From the NCBI RefSeq assembly GCF_017488845.2, contig NZ_CP083373.1, positions 718,208-782,207 of the forward strand: a stretch of DNA of 64,000 nt, given 5' to 3'. The translations under genes and the position numbers were made by a program. The notes under the pieces are model-generated. The model worked only from the letters and a program-made list of their open reading frames with translations, made no database searches and had not been told where the DNA came from. Source of the stretch: Ensifer canadensis. GTDB taxonomy: Bacteria > Pseudomonadota > Alphaproteobacteria > Rhizobiales > Rhizobiaceae. How positions within the stretch are numbered: the first letter of the stretch is position 1; each line of letters starts with the position of its first letter. Shown here one piece after another: positions 1 to 8,263 of this stretch.

Positions 1-295
1 GGTAGTGGTCCGGCAGGATATGATAGCCAATATGCTTGTGAGCAATGCGCTCAACCACAGGGCCGAGCACGCCAAGGTTATCGATGTTCTGCGCATAGGC
101 CAGAATGGCCGCGGCGAGCGCGTTGACTTGCGAGCCACCTTCACCCTGGTTGGCGTGATTGAACAGCTCCCGAATATGATCGTCGCGGAACATGCGGGCA
201 TACATGCTCTTTGTAATGTTCGTGCCGTGCGCGGCGAGCGCCGGGACGCTGGCCTTTACAATTTGGACTGTCTGGGACGAGAGGGGTTTCGGCAT
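1..295 (-). CDS. hmp: Flavohaemoglobin (nitric oxide dioxygenase), N-terminal part, cut by window edge
   Basis: The first 98 codons of a flavohaemoprotein run off the left edge; the FAD and NAD reductase domains would lie outside. The visible part is the globin domain: a Met-Tyr pair near residue 31 fits the B10 distal Tyr, and a Lys-His-Ile-Gly stretch at residues 87-90 fits the proximal F8 His. Hmp oxidises NO to nitrate with O2 and NADH in the cytoplasm. The ATG at 295 has an AAGGA Shine-Dalgarno seven bases upstream. It lies 24 bp downstream of the truncated-haemoglobin gene on the same strand, so the two are probably one NsrR-controlled operon. Confidence 0.9.
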   Translation of the reverse strand, partial: MPKPLSSQTVQIVKASVPALAAHGTNITKSMYARMFRDDHIRELFNHANQGEGGSQVNALAAAILAYAQNIDNLGVLGPVVERIAHKHIGYHILPDHY

Positions 296-319
296 GGTCT
301 TTCCTTTCGATACGATGTG

Positions 320-985
320 TCACAGGGGGCTGGGCTGGTGATCGTAGAAGTGCAGCTGGCATTTTACCGGGCCCACGATCTGAAGATGATGAGCAACGTC
401 CGGCGGGATAATGATTGTGGCGCCAGCGCCTGCGTTGATCGCCGGCTGCGTATCACGGTGATAGATCAGACTGCCCTCGATCACGCTGAGCTTGACCCAG
501 GTCCCGGGTCGAAGCTGATGGCATTTCAGCAGTGGTCCGGGGATTGTGGCCTCGTTGAAGACCGGCGTGCTTCTATACGGTCGGCAGGAGATCTGGGGGG
601 CCAAGGTCTTACAATCTGGGCGCTGTGCTCCAAACAAGGCAGCCGACAAACGCGCGGCTATTCTAGCGGCCCTTCGCTGGATCTCTGTCGCTACTTCGGG
701 CTTGAGTGCGTCTGACGTGACCTTCTCCCAAAGTGCCAACCAGCGCTCGAACATTTCCGGCCGAATGTGTTTCAGGTGGATCAGATGCATTGCAACTGGG
801 CTTCCCTTGTAACGCCCTGTCGACAGCATCATCGAACTCCAGAACTCCGTCATGCGTTCGAGATGATCGTCCCATTCGGTTATGGCGGTGAATGCTTCGT
901 TGAGGAGCTGATCAACCCGAACTTCTCCGTAAAAGCGTTCCACGACCATCCGGATGTCTGCTTCGGTTATCGCGTCGGTACTCAT
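320..985 (-). CDS. Group III truncated haemoglobin fused to a TehB-type cupin domain (DUF1971)
   Basis: The predicted protein has 221 residues. Residues 5-125 match group III (P-type) truncated haemoglobins: an ADIR..VERFYG..R start, the WDDHLERMTEFWSS block and a FERWLALW helix. Residues 130-221 match the small cupin fold called DUF1971, found in tellurite-resistance related proteins (PYRSTPVFNE, then an IIPPDVAHH histidine motif). Such haemoglobins bind O2 and NO; the cupin may bind a metal. The ATG at 985 (AAGG upstream) is preferred over an in-frame ATG at 1018, which falls inside the NsrR box. No stop or frameshift separates the two domains, so the fusion looks genuine. Transcribed with hmp. 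Function as a NO or nitrosative-stress protein is inferred from context. Confidence 0.85.
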   Translation of the reverse strand: MSTDAITEADIRMVVERFYGEVRVDQLLNEAFTAITEWDDHLERMTEFWSSMMLSTGRYKGSPVAMHLIHLKHIRPEMFERWLALWEKVTSDALKPEVATEIQRRAARIAARLSAALFGAQRPDCKTLAPQISCRPYRSTPVFNEATIPGPLLKCHQLRPGTWVKLSVIEGSLIYHRDTQPAINAGAGATIIIPPDVAHHLQIVGPVKCQLHFYDHQPSPL

Positions 986-1000
986 CGCTTTTGCCTTAAA

Positions 1001-1019
1001 GATGTATCTGAGATGCATC
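1001..1019. promoter_or_regulatory. NsrR-type operator
   Basis: A 19-bp near-perfect dyad, GATGTATCT-G-AGATGCATC, has one mismatch between arms. It matches the GATGYATYT-type sites described for NsrR, the NO-sensing Rrf2 repressor. It lies directly upstream of the haemoglobin-hmp operon and 71 bp from the divergent nsrR start, where a repressor of both should sit. Confidence 0.8.
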
Positions 1020-1037
1020 TATTCGCTCGAGAGAAAA

Positions 1038-1056
1038 GATGCTAACGAAATGCATG
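1038..1056. promoter_or_regulatory. Second, weaker NsrR-like site
   Basis: GATGCTAAC-G-AAATGCATG has a good right half (8 of 9 against the NsrR consensus) and a poor left half. It starts 37 bp after the strong site and is closer to nsrR, so it may serve autoregulation. Confidence 0.4.
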
Positions 1057-1089
1057 TTTTTGGATTGGACTTTTTGACGCAGACCCCCG

Positions 1090-1539
1090 ATGAAGCTCAC
1101 GAAATACACCGACTACGCCATGCGATTGATGATCTATCTGGGCTCACGGTCATCGGGGCTTAGCTCGATCCGCGAAATATCGGATACATTCTCGGTCTCA
1201 CAAAACCACATGATGAAGGTGGTTCAGGACCTTGCAAACGCACACTTCCTGGTGTCCGTGCGCGGCCGCAACGGGGGCATAAGGCTTGCCCGCCCTGCAA
1301 ACGAAATCAATCTGGGAGCTCTGCTTCGCCACACCGAGGGCTTGACGGACCTGATCGATTGCGAAGGATGTCGTATCGCACCGGCCTGCACCTTGCCGAT
1401 CGTTCTTTCGGAAGCCACTGCGGCCTTTGTGGCGGTTTTCGACAAGTATACGCTGGCGGATCTCGTCGAGAGACGCTCGGCGCTCGGCACGCTTCTGGGC
1501 TTCAAGCCCGCAGACCTCCAGAACGCTTCCGGTTCTTAA
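1090..1539 (+). CDS. nsrR: NsrR, nitric oxide-sensing Rrf2-family repressor
   Basis: A 149-residue winged-helix protein with the Rrf2 N-terminus (MKLTKYTDYAMRLMIYL) and a DNA-recognition region around residues 30-66. Cys91, Cys94 and Cys100 (CEGCRIAPAC) correspond to the three iron-sulphur ligands of NsrR. The first spacing is X2 here, against X4 in E. coli. The following block (FDKYTLADLVE) is also typical of NsrR. NO nitrosylates the cluster and releases the repressor from DNA. It is divergent from the haemoglobin/hmp operon, with NsrR boxes between. The ATG is weakly supported by an SD. Confidence 0.9.
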   Translation: MKLTKYTDYAMRLMIYLGSRSSGLSSIREISDTFSVSQNHMMKVVQDLANAHFLVSVRGRNGGIRLARPANEINLGALLRHTEGLTDLIDCEGCRIAPACTLPIVLSEATAAFVAVFDKYTLADLVERRSALGTLLGFKPADLQNASGS

Positions 1540-1739
1540 GAGCGAGCTGGTGCCGCTGGCGCGCCATGTGTTGCCGCGGGATGGAAGCAGGAAATGGCGT
1601 TGCAACTATCGTTTCTGCGGCTTGTCGCCTGCGGCTGCAAACCGCCGCCACTCAAGTGCTAACCCGCTGTTTTGACATGTATGTTTGAGAGCGCGGCGGA
1701 TTTAGCCATGCCTCGCCGACGCCAATTGGGGGCACGGCT

Positions 1740-1758
1740 ACCCTATCCATTGGTTTGG
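1740..1758 (-). promoter_or_regulatory. CCAAAC-N7-TAG box, copy 1
   Basis: Minus-strand CCAAAC-caatgga-TAGGGT, about 135 bp upstream of the metallo-hydrolase start at 1894. It belongs to the repeated box described in the findings. Confidence 0.5.
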
Positions 1759-1893
1759 CTCGACCGCCAACACGCTTCAACATAGCGTCGATGTCGTGGC
1801 TCGTGATCGACCCGTCTCGGTCACTCAAAACAGGAGTGCACCATGTCGCAGGCAGAAGCCGCACTCCGTACGATTGGTCAAAAGGAGACAAAA

Positions 1894-2811
1894 ATGAGCT
1901 TGGACAACACCGTTAATACCGGCAGGCCGGTTCCCGAGGAGCTGGTTCCGTCGCGCTATGCGCTGCGAATCGGCGAGATTGAAGTGCTGGTGGTCAGCGA
2001 TGGGGTGCTGCCGCTTCCAACCAAGATGTTGGGACACAACGCTGACCCGGCGGTGCGGGCGGCCTGGCTGGACGACATGTTCCTTCCGCAGGACGCTTTC
2101 GACTGGTCACTGAATGTGGTCGTAGTACGCAGCGGCAGTCAAACCATACTCATCGACGCTGGGCTGGGCTTGGACCCCGACTTGAACCTCCCGCGGGCCG
2201 GCCAACTGGTCAAACGGCTCGAGGCGGCCGGCATCGATCTTGCATCCGTTACCGACGTGGTACTCACCCACATGCACATGGACCACGTTGGCGGGTTGCT
2301 CGTCGACGGGGTGAAGGACCGGCTTCGTCCGGACCTGCGCATCCACGTGGCCGCCGCCGAGGTCAAATTCTGGGAATCGCCCGACTTTACCCACGTCTCC
2401 ATGCCGCCGGGGTTCCCGGACGCGCTTCGAGCGGCCGCGAAAAAGTTCGCGAAAGAGTACCGTAACCAGCTGCGGCTGTTCGACGAGCAACATGAGGTGG
2501 CGCCGGGGGTGGTTGCCGTTCGCACCGGCGGCCACACCCCCGGGCACAGCGTTGTCCGCCTGGCGTCTGGCGGCGACCGGCTCACGTTCGCCGGCGATGC
2601 TGTGTTCGCGGTCGGGTTCGACCATCCCGACTGGCACAACGGTTTCGAGCACGACCCCGAGGAGGCGGCCCGCGTCCGGGTCCGGCTGTTGACGGAGTTG
2701 GCGGAGACCGGCGAACAGCTGGTGGCCACACACCTGCCGTTCCCGTCCGTTGGCCGCGTGGCGGTTGACGGAGACGCCTTCCGTTGGGTGCCGATTTTCT
2801 GGGATTACTGA
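1894..2811 (+). CDS. Metallo-beta-lactamase fold hydrolase
   Basis: The 305-residue protein carries the binuclear zinc motif THMHMDHVGG (His126, His128, Asp130, His131). A GGHTPGHS block near residues 213-220 and an FAGDAV block further on add metal ligands. The layout resembles the lactonase / methyl parathion hydrolase-like branch, so a small ester or lactone substrate is likely but not identifiable. No signal peptide is seen. Two starts are plausible: ATG 1894 with AAAGGAGAC seven bases upstream (chosen), and ATG 1843 with AGGAG six bases upstream, which would add 17 residues. The gene stands alone behind a CCAAAC box. Confidence 0.85.
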   Translation: MSLDNTVNTGRPVPEELVPSRYALRIGEIEVLVVSDGVLPLPTKMLGHNADPAVRAAWLDDMFLPQDAFDWSLNVVVVRSGSQTILIDAGLGLDPDLNLPRAGQLVKRLEAAGIDLASVTDVVLTHMHMDHVGGLLVDGVKDRLRPDLRIHVAAAEVKFWESPDFTHVSMPPGFPDALRAAAKKFAKEYRNQLRLFDEQHEVAPGVVAVRTGGHTPGHSVVRLASGGDRLTFAGDAVFAVGFDHPDWHNGFEHDPEEAARVRVRLLTELAETGEQLVATHLPFPSVGRVAVDGDAFRWVPIFWDY

Positions 2812-3480
2812 CAGTTGCTGAGCTGGCACTGACAGAAATGACCACCGCGTTTGAACCCAGTCGAACGCTGCCAGGTGCGACGCCAGCCTATGTGCCGGCG
2901 TGCGCCTTGCGATTGCGAGCAGAGCTCGCAATCGCGCTATATATGACGGTGGGCCCTAACCCAACCCAGTCCGGCCTTGCAACGGAAGCGTCATACGCGA
3001 TGCTGAGAGGAAGCTTTCCTTTTCGGCGGCAATAGCCCTTCAGTGCGTCCGTGCAACGCTCATGACAGCCATTGGGCTTTCGTATTGGTTCGCGGCAAGC
3101 GCTACTCCAGGTCCGCTTTGCGAGCAGAGCGTCCATTCCGCGAACCTGAATGCCCGAACAAACGAATATGCGCTCCAGAACGCCCATGGCACCGTCTCTT
3201 CCGGGTCAGCAGCCGCGCGACCTGAATGCGGTGCCGCGGCGGATGAGAGCAACCAACGACGACCGCCGGCTCGCTTGTGGGCGACAACGTCGACACCGAG
3301 ATGGCGAGGCTCAGTGCTTTGACCGGCGCTGTTGCCACGAGCCGACAGGCGCCGGGGATGCGCGCACCTGCCAGACAATGCGCATTACCCGTTGCCGGGA
3401 ACACATCTTGTTCCCAGGGGGCCGCTAATCGCGGGCCCAGACAAGATCTATCTCTGGCACGCAAACACGGAGATCAAAAA
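2812..3480. other. Intergenic stretch without a supported gene
   Basis: About 670 bp in which I see no convincing coding sequence. The only structure is a strong hairpin at 2909-2935. The open frames present lack Shine-Dalgarno sites and recognisable motifs. Confidence 0.5.
2909..2935. terminator. Perfect 12-bp hairpin, possible terminator
   Basis: GCGATTGCGAGC, a 3-nt loop (AGA), then the exact complement GCTCGCAATCGC. It lies about 100 bp after the metallo-hydrolase stop. No T-run follows, so it is either a non-canonical terminator or a palindromic repeat. Confidence 0.4.
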
Positions 3481-4227
3481 ATGAAAATGCTTCAAGACAA
3501 GGTAGCCATCATCACCGGCGGTAACAGTGGTATCGGCAAGGAAACCGCTCGGCTGTTCGCCAGTGAAGGGGCCAAAGTCGTGATTACCGGCAGGCGGCAA
3601 AACGTTGTGGACGCGGCTGTCGATGAGATCGGCAACGGTGCCACCGGCTTTTGCGGCGATGCTGCCGACATCGCCGATCACCAGCGCCTCGCCGCAAGAG
3701 TTCGCGACCAGTTCGGCGCAATCGACATTTATATGGCAAATGCCGGCGTGATAAACCTCCTGCCTTCTTCCATGGTGACGGAAGAAGAATATGACCGCCA
3801 TTTCGCCACCAATACGCGTGGCGTCTTCTTTGGAGTCCAGACGTTGGCTCCTCTCATCCGCGAAGGCGGAAACATCATCGTCACGAGCTCGCTCGCAGCG
3901 ACGAAAATCCTGCCGCAGCATACAGTATACGCGGGATCGAAGGCCGCGCTTGCGGCCTTCGCACGCAATTGGGCGCTTGAATTCAAGGATCGCAAGATCC
4001 GGGTGAACATCCTGAGCCCTGGCCCGGTCGAGACGGAGATTCTTGGCAAACTGGGCATAGGTGAGGCTGAACGTCCCGCGTTCGAGCAACAGATGTCGGA
4101 GCTTATCCCAGCGGGCAGGCTGGGGCGTCCTGAGGAACTGGCGCGTGCAGCCCTATTCCTGGCGGCCACTGGAACGTTTGTGAACGGCATCGAACTGCAC
4201 GTGGATGGTGGAATGTCGCTCACCTGA
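3481..4227 (+). CDS. Short-chain dehydrogenase/reductase (classical SDR)
   Basis: The protein has 248 residues, the usual classical SDR length. The cofactor motif TGGNSGIG is at residues 12-19 and NAG at 87-89. The catalytic Ser is near 136, with Tyr150 and Lys154 in YAGSK. An Arg-rich stretch (TGRRQ) after beta-2 suggests NADP(H). The C-terminus FVNGIELHVDGGMS is typical. It oxidises or reduces an unknown alcohol/ketone in the cytosol. The ATG at 3481 has GGAG upstream; a longer frame extends to 3277 but lacks support. Single-gene unit, followed by a hairpin. Confidence 0.9.
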   Translation: MKMLQDKVAIITGGNSGIGKETARLFASEGAKVVITGRRQNVVDAAVDEIGNGATGFCGDAADIADHQRLAARVRDQFGAIDIYMANAGVINLLPSSMVTEEEYDRHFATNTRGVFFGVQTLAPLIREGGNIIVTSSLAATKILPQHTVYAGSKAALAAFARNWALEFKDRKIRVNILSPGPVETEILGKLGIGEAERPAFEQQMSELIPAGRLGRPEELARAALFLAATGTFVNGIELHVDGGMSLT

Positions 4228-4236
4228 TGACACCGA

Positions 4237-4269
4237 GGTCGGTTGCTGAACCCTTCTCGGCAACCGACC
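4237..4269 (+). terminator. Hairpin after the SDR gene
   Basis: GGTCGGTTGC and GCAACCGACC form a perfect 10-bp stem with a 13-nt loop, starting 10 bp after the SDR stop. No clear T-run. Confidence 0.5.
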
Positions 4270-4706
4270 GCCTCCGCACAAAGTGGTAAGCCGTCATTGA
4301 TCGGTGCCGCTCGGCTTCACTTCAAAGGCTTCAGGTTTGAAGCCGTGGTGCCGAATTCCATCGAATGCGGGTCGGCGCCTTTTGCCAATCAGGGGTTGTC
4401 GAAGGCGCGTCTTCCTAAGCGGCCCGGTCGAGCAACGCTGGTGACTGGACGGGTCATTTCCGGATGAATGTGCGGTCCCTGGACAGCGTTCGCCCCTCCC
4501 GCGCGCGCTGTTGCTCTGTCCACACCTGCCGTCAGCGGGGGGCGCCCATACCTAGGTTTGGGTTGAAGCATCCGGAAAAACCAATCCAAATCACGCGTAG
4601 CCTCAGGGAATGCGCCTGATGGCCACCGCCGCATTAGGAATGTGGGCAACGGACAGCAGTCGAGCGGCGAAAACACATCCTCCGGCAAAATTAGAAGGAC
4701 AAGGGA
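4270..4706. other. Intergenic stretch before the secreted hydrolase
   Basis: About 440 bp with no supported gene. It contains the CCAAAC box at 4543-4561, about 145 bp before the next start. Confidence 0.5.
4543..4561 (-). promoter_or_regulatory. CCAAAC-N7-TAG box, copy 2
   Basis: Minus-strand CCAAAC-ctaggta-TGGGCG, upstream of the secreted alpha/beta hydrolase at 4707. Confidence 0.5.
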
Positions 4707-5489
4707 ATGCACAAGATCGCAAAACTGGCTTTGGCTTTGGCGCTCTACACCACGTCGGCAATACCGGGCTTCACGCAATCGAACAAGCCGACGATCGTCC
4801 TGGTTCACGGGGCGTTCGCCGATTCGTCGAGCTGGAACGAGGTCATTTCACATTTGGAAAAGCATGGATATCCGGTCCTAGCGGTGGCCAATCCGCTCCG
4901 TGGCGTAAAGCGCGACGGGGATTATGTCCGGCGTGCCGTGAAGGACATCAAGGCGCCAATTGTCCTTGTCGGACATTCCTACGGCGGCTCTGTGATCAGT
5001 GATGCCGCCGCCGGCATGGAAAACGTTCAAGCACTGGTCTTCGTGGCCGCATTCGCTCCGGAAATCGGGGAGTCGGCGGTGGATCTCTCGGGTAAATTCC
5101 CGGGCAGCACACTCGCCTCGGCTCTGGGTGAGGCGGTCGCACTCGCCAACGGGGAGGGCAAGGACCTTTACATCGATCAAAGGAAGTTCCCGGCGCAATT
5201 TGCAGCCGACGTGCCGTTGGCGGAGGCGAAGCTCATGGCTGCGACCCAGCGCCCTATCACCGATGCGGCATTGGCGGAGCCCGCTCCGAAGGCGGCATGG
5301 AAGGAAATACCATCCTGGTTCATCCACGGAGATGCCGACAGGAATATTCCGCCCCATACGCTGCAGTGGATGGCCGACCGCGCAAACTCCAGGAAAACAG
5401 TTGTCGTTAAAGGTGGCTCACATGTCGTCATGATCTCTCATCCCGGCGAAGTTGCAAAGCTCATCGAGCAAGCCGCGTCGGCGAAGTAA
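4707..5489 (+). CDS. Secreted alpha/beta hydrolase
   Basis: The 260-residue protein begins with a Sec signal peptide (residues 1 to about 23). The alpha/beta hydrolase core follows: oxyanion motif HGAF at residues 34-37, nucleophile elbow GHSYGG (Ser91), the acid in HGDADRN near residue 211 and a C-terminal His in GGSHVVMISHP. The length and short cap suggest the esterase-like group that hydrolyses small esters. Export to the periplasm is predicted. The ATG is preceded by an AAGGGA-type SD. It stands alone with a CCAAAC box upstream and a membrane-protein gene 209 bp downstream. Substrate unknown. Confidence 0.85.
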   Translation: MHKIAKLALALALYTTSAIPGFTQSNKPTIVLVHGAFADSSSWNEVISHLEKHGYPVLAVANPLRGVKRDGDYVRRAVKDIKAPIVLVGHSYGGSVISDAAAGMENVQALVFVAAFAPEIGESAVDLSGKFPGSTLASALGEAVALANGEGKDLYIDQRKFPAQFAADVPLAEAKLMAATQRPITDAALAEPAPKAAWKEIPSWFIHGDADRNIPPHTLQWMADRANSRKTVVVKGGSHVVMISHPGEVAKLIEQAASAK

Positions 5490-5622
5490 TTCTTTGCTGC
5501 GATGGGCCGGTGTCGGGAGGCGGGTTCCCAAACGATCGTCCATATCGCGTAGCGTGACTTTGGCGCGCGCGCCGCCTCTCCAAAGGTGGCCGGGCGACGC
5601 TCCGGCCAGCATGGGTCGCGAT

Positions 5623-5641
5623 CTCCTAAACCTTGGTTTGG
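5623..5641 (-). promoter_or_regulatory. CCAAAC-N7-TAG box, copy 3
   Basis: Minus-strand CCAAAC-caaggtt-TAGGAG, ending 57 bp before the start of the membrane protein at 5699. Confidence 0.5.
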
Positions 5642-5698
5642 GAGGCACAGCCCAACTCTCGGTGTTACCCTGTTGCCTATCGAAAGCAGGAGAGAAGA

Positions 5699-6139
5699 AT
5701 GGAACCCCTCAGATACACCGTCCTTGCCATGGTATGGTTTAACATACTGCTCGCCGCCTGGCTCTCGGTATACATGCTCTATGATCCGGAAGGATGGTAT
5801 TATTTCGTCCCCGGAGTAACCGATACGGGCCTCTACAATCAGCATTTCATTCGAGACATCGGCATCATTCAGGGTTTCATCGCTCTGGCCTTCGCGATCG
5901 GCTGGTTCAGGCCGGGCCGCCGAATCGAGCTTTGGGGAGCTGCAACTCTCTGGCTGATCGCACACGCCATCTTTCATCTCTGGGAAGTTGCGGTCGGGAT
6001 ATGTTCGGCTTCCGTTATCCTGCGCGATTTTCCTGCTGTGAGCTTGCCGGCACTTTTCGGCATTGCCGCCACTGGCTGGGCATGCGCTCGCGGTCAAGGA
6101 TTGGCTACTCTGCCAAATGCAAAAGAGATCGTCTCCTGA
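5699..6139 (+). CDS. Small integral membrane protein of unknown function
   Basis: A 146-residue protein with about four predicted transmembrane helices (roughly residues 8-28, 52-75, 83-107 and 112-132). The short loops include a YNQHFIRDIG stretch and an AHAIFHLWE stretch with conserved-looking histidines. It has no motif that I can tie to a function. The start ATG 5699 is chosen because AGGAGA lies seven bases upstream; an upstream in-frame start at 5633 would put the CCAAAC box inside the gene. Converges with the NmrA-like gene at 6224, with a hairpin between. Confidence 0.8.
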   Translation: MEPLRYTVLAMVWFNILLAAWLSVYMLYDPEGWYYFVPGVTDTGLYNQHFIRDIGIIQGFIALAFAIGWFRPGRRIELWGAATLWLIAHAIFHLWEVAVGICSASVILRDFPAVSLPALFGIAATGWACARGQGLATLPNAKEIVS

Positions 6140-6155
6140 AAGGACGAAATCGTTC

Positions 6156-6192
6156 ATGGAAAGGGCGATGCAGTTTGCACCGCTCTTTCCAT
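6156..6192. terminator. Bidirectional hairpin between convergent genes
   Basis: ATGGAAAGGGCG pairs with CGCTCTTTCCAT (12 bp, one wobble) between the convergent genes ending at 6139 and 6224. Confidence 0.55.
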
Positions 6193-6223
6193 CATCTAAC
6201 CGAACGGAAGCTGCGGGTACTCT

Positions 6224-6976
6224 CTAACCGGCAATGCTCTTGGTAAGCCACTCGTGGAAAGACAGCTTGCCAGAGATGGTTTGCTTCATGGGCAAAAGCC
6301 CGTCTGGAGGTAATGCCACACCGAAGTATAGTGCGTCCTTGTCGAGACTGACCGGGCGATTGTCCGCGGTGGCAGTGAGCAATTCGCGGGCCAGATCGGC
6401 GAGTTCGATGGATTGCGGTCCGCCAAGTTCGACGATGGTGTTTTGCGGCACGGCCACCGCCAGCTTTGTGATCCAGTTTGCCGCTTCGTCTGCTGAGACC
6501 GGACGTACGGCGATCGCCGGCAGGCGTAAATCTCCGTTGACCGCCGCAGCGTTCACGATACCGCTGAAGAACTCGAAGAATTGGGTGGAACGGACGATCG
6601 TGTAAGGCAATCCGGAGGACCGGATCAGGTTTTCCTGGACGAGTTTGGCGCGGAAGTAGTCATTCTCAACCATGCGGTCCGTTCCCACGACGGAGAGCGT
6701 CAGATAATGCCGGACCCCGGACGTCTTGGCTGCTCCGAGCAGGTTCTTCCCCGATTGCCTGAAGAAGGTCAGCGCATCGCCATCTCCGAACGAGCCGGAA
6801 TTTGTAACGTCGATAACGACATCGACACCTTCCAGTGCCTTTTCCAGACCCTCACCGGACAAGGCATCGACCCCTGTTTTCTTCGATGCAGCCACGACAT
6901 CGTGTCCGTCCCCTTGCAGTCTGCCGACGATCCTGGAACCCATGGCGCCGCTCGCGCCGATTACCGCTACTTTCAT
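6224..6976 (-). CDS. NmrA-like NAD(P)-binding protein (atypical SDR)
   Basis: A 250-residue Rossmann protein with the cofactor motif GASGAMG at residues 8-14. It lacks the classical YxxxK pair, as in NmrA/HSCARG-type atypical SDRs that act as redox sensors or reductases. The block YTIVRSTQFFEFF is shared with the paralogue at 8807-9568. ATG 6976 is chosen for its GGAG six bases upstream; the longer frame to 6997 has none. The divergent neighbour is a FixJ-like regulator, and a CTAAAC-N7-TGG copy of the repeated box lies in the gap. Substrate unknown. Confidence 0.85.
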   Translation of the reverse strand: MKVAVIGASGAMGSRIVGRLQGDGHDVVAASKKTGVDALSGEGLEKALEGVDVVIDVTNSGSFGDGDALTFFRQSGKNLLGAAKTSGVRHYLTLSVVGTDRMVENDYFRAKLVQENLIRSSGLPYTIVRSTQFFEFFSGIVNAAAVNGDLRLPAIAVRPVSADEAANWITKLAVAVPQNTIVELGGPQSIELADLARELLTATADNRPVSLDKDALYFGVALPPDGLLPMKQTISGKLSFHEWLTKSIAG

Positions 6977-7034
6977 CTCGAACTCCATCCGATACATGCC
7001 GAGCGGATGATAGGCCTTTGGCCCGGGCGTTCGA

Positions 7035-7053
7035 CTAAACGAAGTTATGGGTT
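7035..7053 (+). promoter_or_regulatory. CCAAAC-N7-TAG box, copy 4 (variant)
   Basis: CTAAAC-gaagtta-TGGGTT, 59 bp upstream of the minus-strand NmrA-like gene starting at 6976. Confidence 0.4.
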
Positions 7054-7339
7054 GACCGCCGATTGCTGCAATCTAGCCTCCAATCCCTGCACCTTATCCA
7101 TTAGCTCAAGCTCCGGTTTCCACGACCCACGTGACAGTGAAGAACATGCCGCAGGGTATAGGACCGCATAGACCAAGGTGTACGGTCACGAGCTCCCTCA
7201 TCCGTGTTAAATATAGCTTCAACGGCAAGACAAGCCGTCATAACCTTCGCTGTGCGTGCGGGTTTGAACCGTCGGTCGGACAACGCCATATCTCGAATGT
7301 ATGACGGGCCGTTGCGCGATAAAAGTTGAGGGCAATCTG

Positions 7340-7978
7340 ATGCAACACACTCAACCCAAGATAGAAGACGCGGCCGAGCCGATTGTGTACGTCGTTGACG
7401 ACGACGAGGCGATGCGAGAAGCATTGCTTGATCTGTTCATGGTGACCAACAAGCGGGCGACCGCATTTTCCAACGGTCCCGAGTTTTTGGAAACGGCTGA
7501 CATCTGTGCGCCAGGTTGCCTCGTACTCGATTTCCGAATGCCGGGAGGAACTGGCCTGGATCTTCAAGAGCGTCTGTCGAAGGCCGGTAGTCGTCTTCCC
7601 GTGATCTTTCTGACAGGTCATGCGGACATCCTGACGAGTGTAAAGGCGATGAAGGCGGGGGCGATGGATTTCATCATCAAACCTTTCGCCGATCAGGATC
7701 TCCTTGATGCGGTGGATCGAGCCATCAAGCTCGATTCCGAACGACGCAAGGTGGACGCGGAACGGAATCGAATCCAAGCATTGGTCGACACCCTCACGCC
7801 CCGCGAATTGGAGGTGATGTTTGCGGTCGTCAGCGGGCTGATGAACAAACAGGTCGCGTATCAGCTCGGTATCAGCGAAATGACCGTGAAGCTCCATCGC
7901 ATGAGCCTCATGCGCAAGATGCAGGCTCGCTCGCTCGCGGATCTCGTTCGGAAGGTCGAGCAAGTTCGACGGAACTGA
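7340..7978 (+). CDS. FixJ/NarL-family response regulator
   Basis: A 212-residue two-domain regulator. The receiver domain spans residues 14-125, with acidic residues Asp20-Asp22, phospho-acceptor Asp64 (LVLDFRMPGG), Thr in FLTGHAD and Lys in IIKPF. A LuxR-type helix-turn-helix spans about 145-205 (LTPRELEVM...MTVKLHR). It belongs to the FixJ/NodW/TtrR-like group. No histidine kinase is adjacent; the FixL-like kinase at 16021 is the nearest. The start ATG 7340 has GAGGG upstream. It lies among genes carrying the CCAAAC box, which makes it a candidate regulator of them (inference). Confidence 0.9.
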   Translation: MQHTQPKIEDAAEPIVYVVDDDEAMREALLDLFMVTNKRATAFSNGPEFLETADICAPGCLVLDFRMPGGTGLDLQERLSKAGSRLPVIFLTGHADILTSVKAMKAGAMDFIIKPFADQDLLDAVDRAIKLDSERRKVDAERNRIQALVDTLTPRELEVMFAVVSGLMNKQVAYQLGISEMTVKLHRMSLMRKMQARSLADLVRKVEQVRRN

Positions 7979-8162
7979 GAAGCCGACACCAGCAATCGGG
8001 AAAAGTTGGCCAGCGGAGCATCGCCGTGCCTTTGATGCGGAGCCACCTTGTCACTTCCTTAGTACCACCACATCAGAAGCAAATTGATACTTTTGCCGAA
8101 GGCCGCAGGGGTGGAAATCCCCGTAGCCAGGATAACGCGATTAAGCAAGCCGCACACGCCCC

Positions 8163-8181
8163 CCAAACCTATGGTTAGCTA
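8163..8181 (+). promoter_or_regulatory. CCAAAC-N7-TAG box, copy 5
   Basis: CCAAAC-ctatggt-TAGCTA, 83 bp upstream of the AhpD-like gene at 8264. Confidence 0.55.
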
Positions 8182-8263
8182 TGAGCCCAATCGTAATTCC
8201 CTAGATTTGCATCTGCCGACAGTCACACCAGTGGACCGACGGATCAAATATAGGAACTACATA

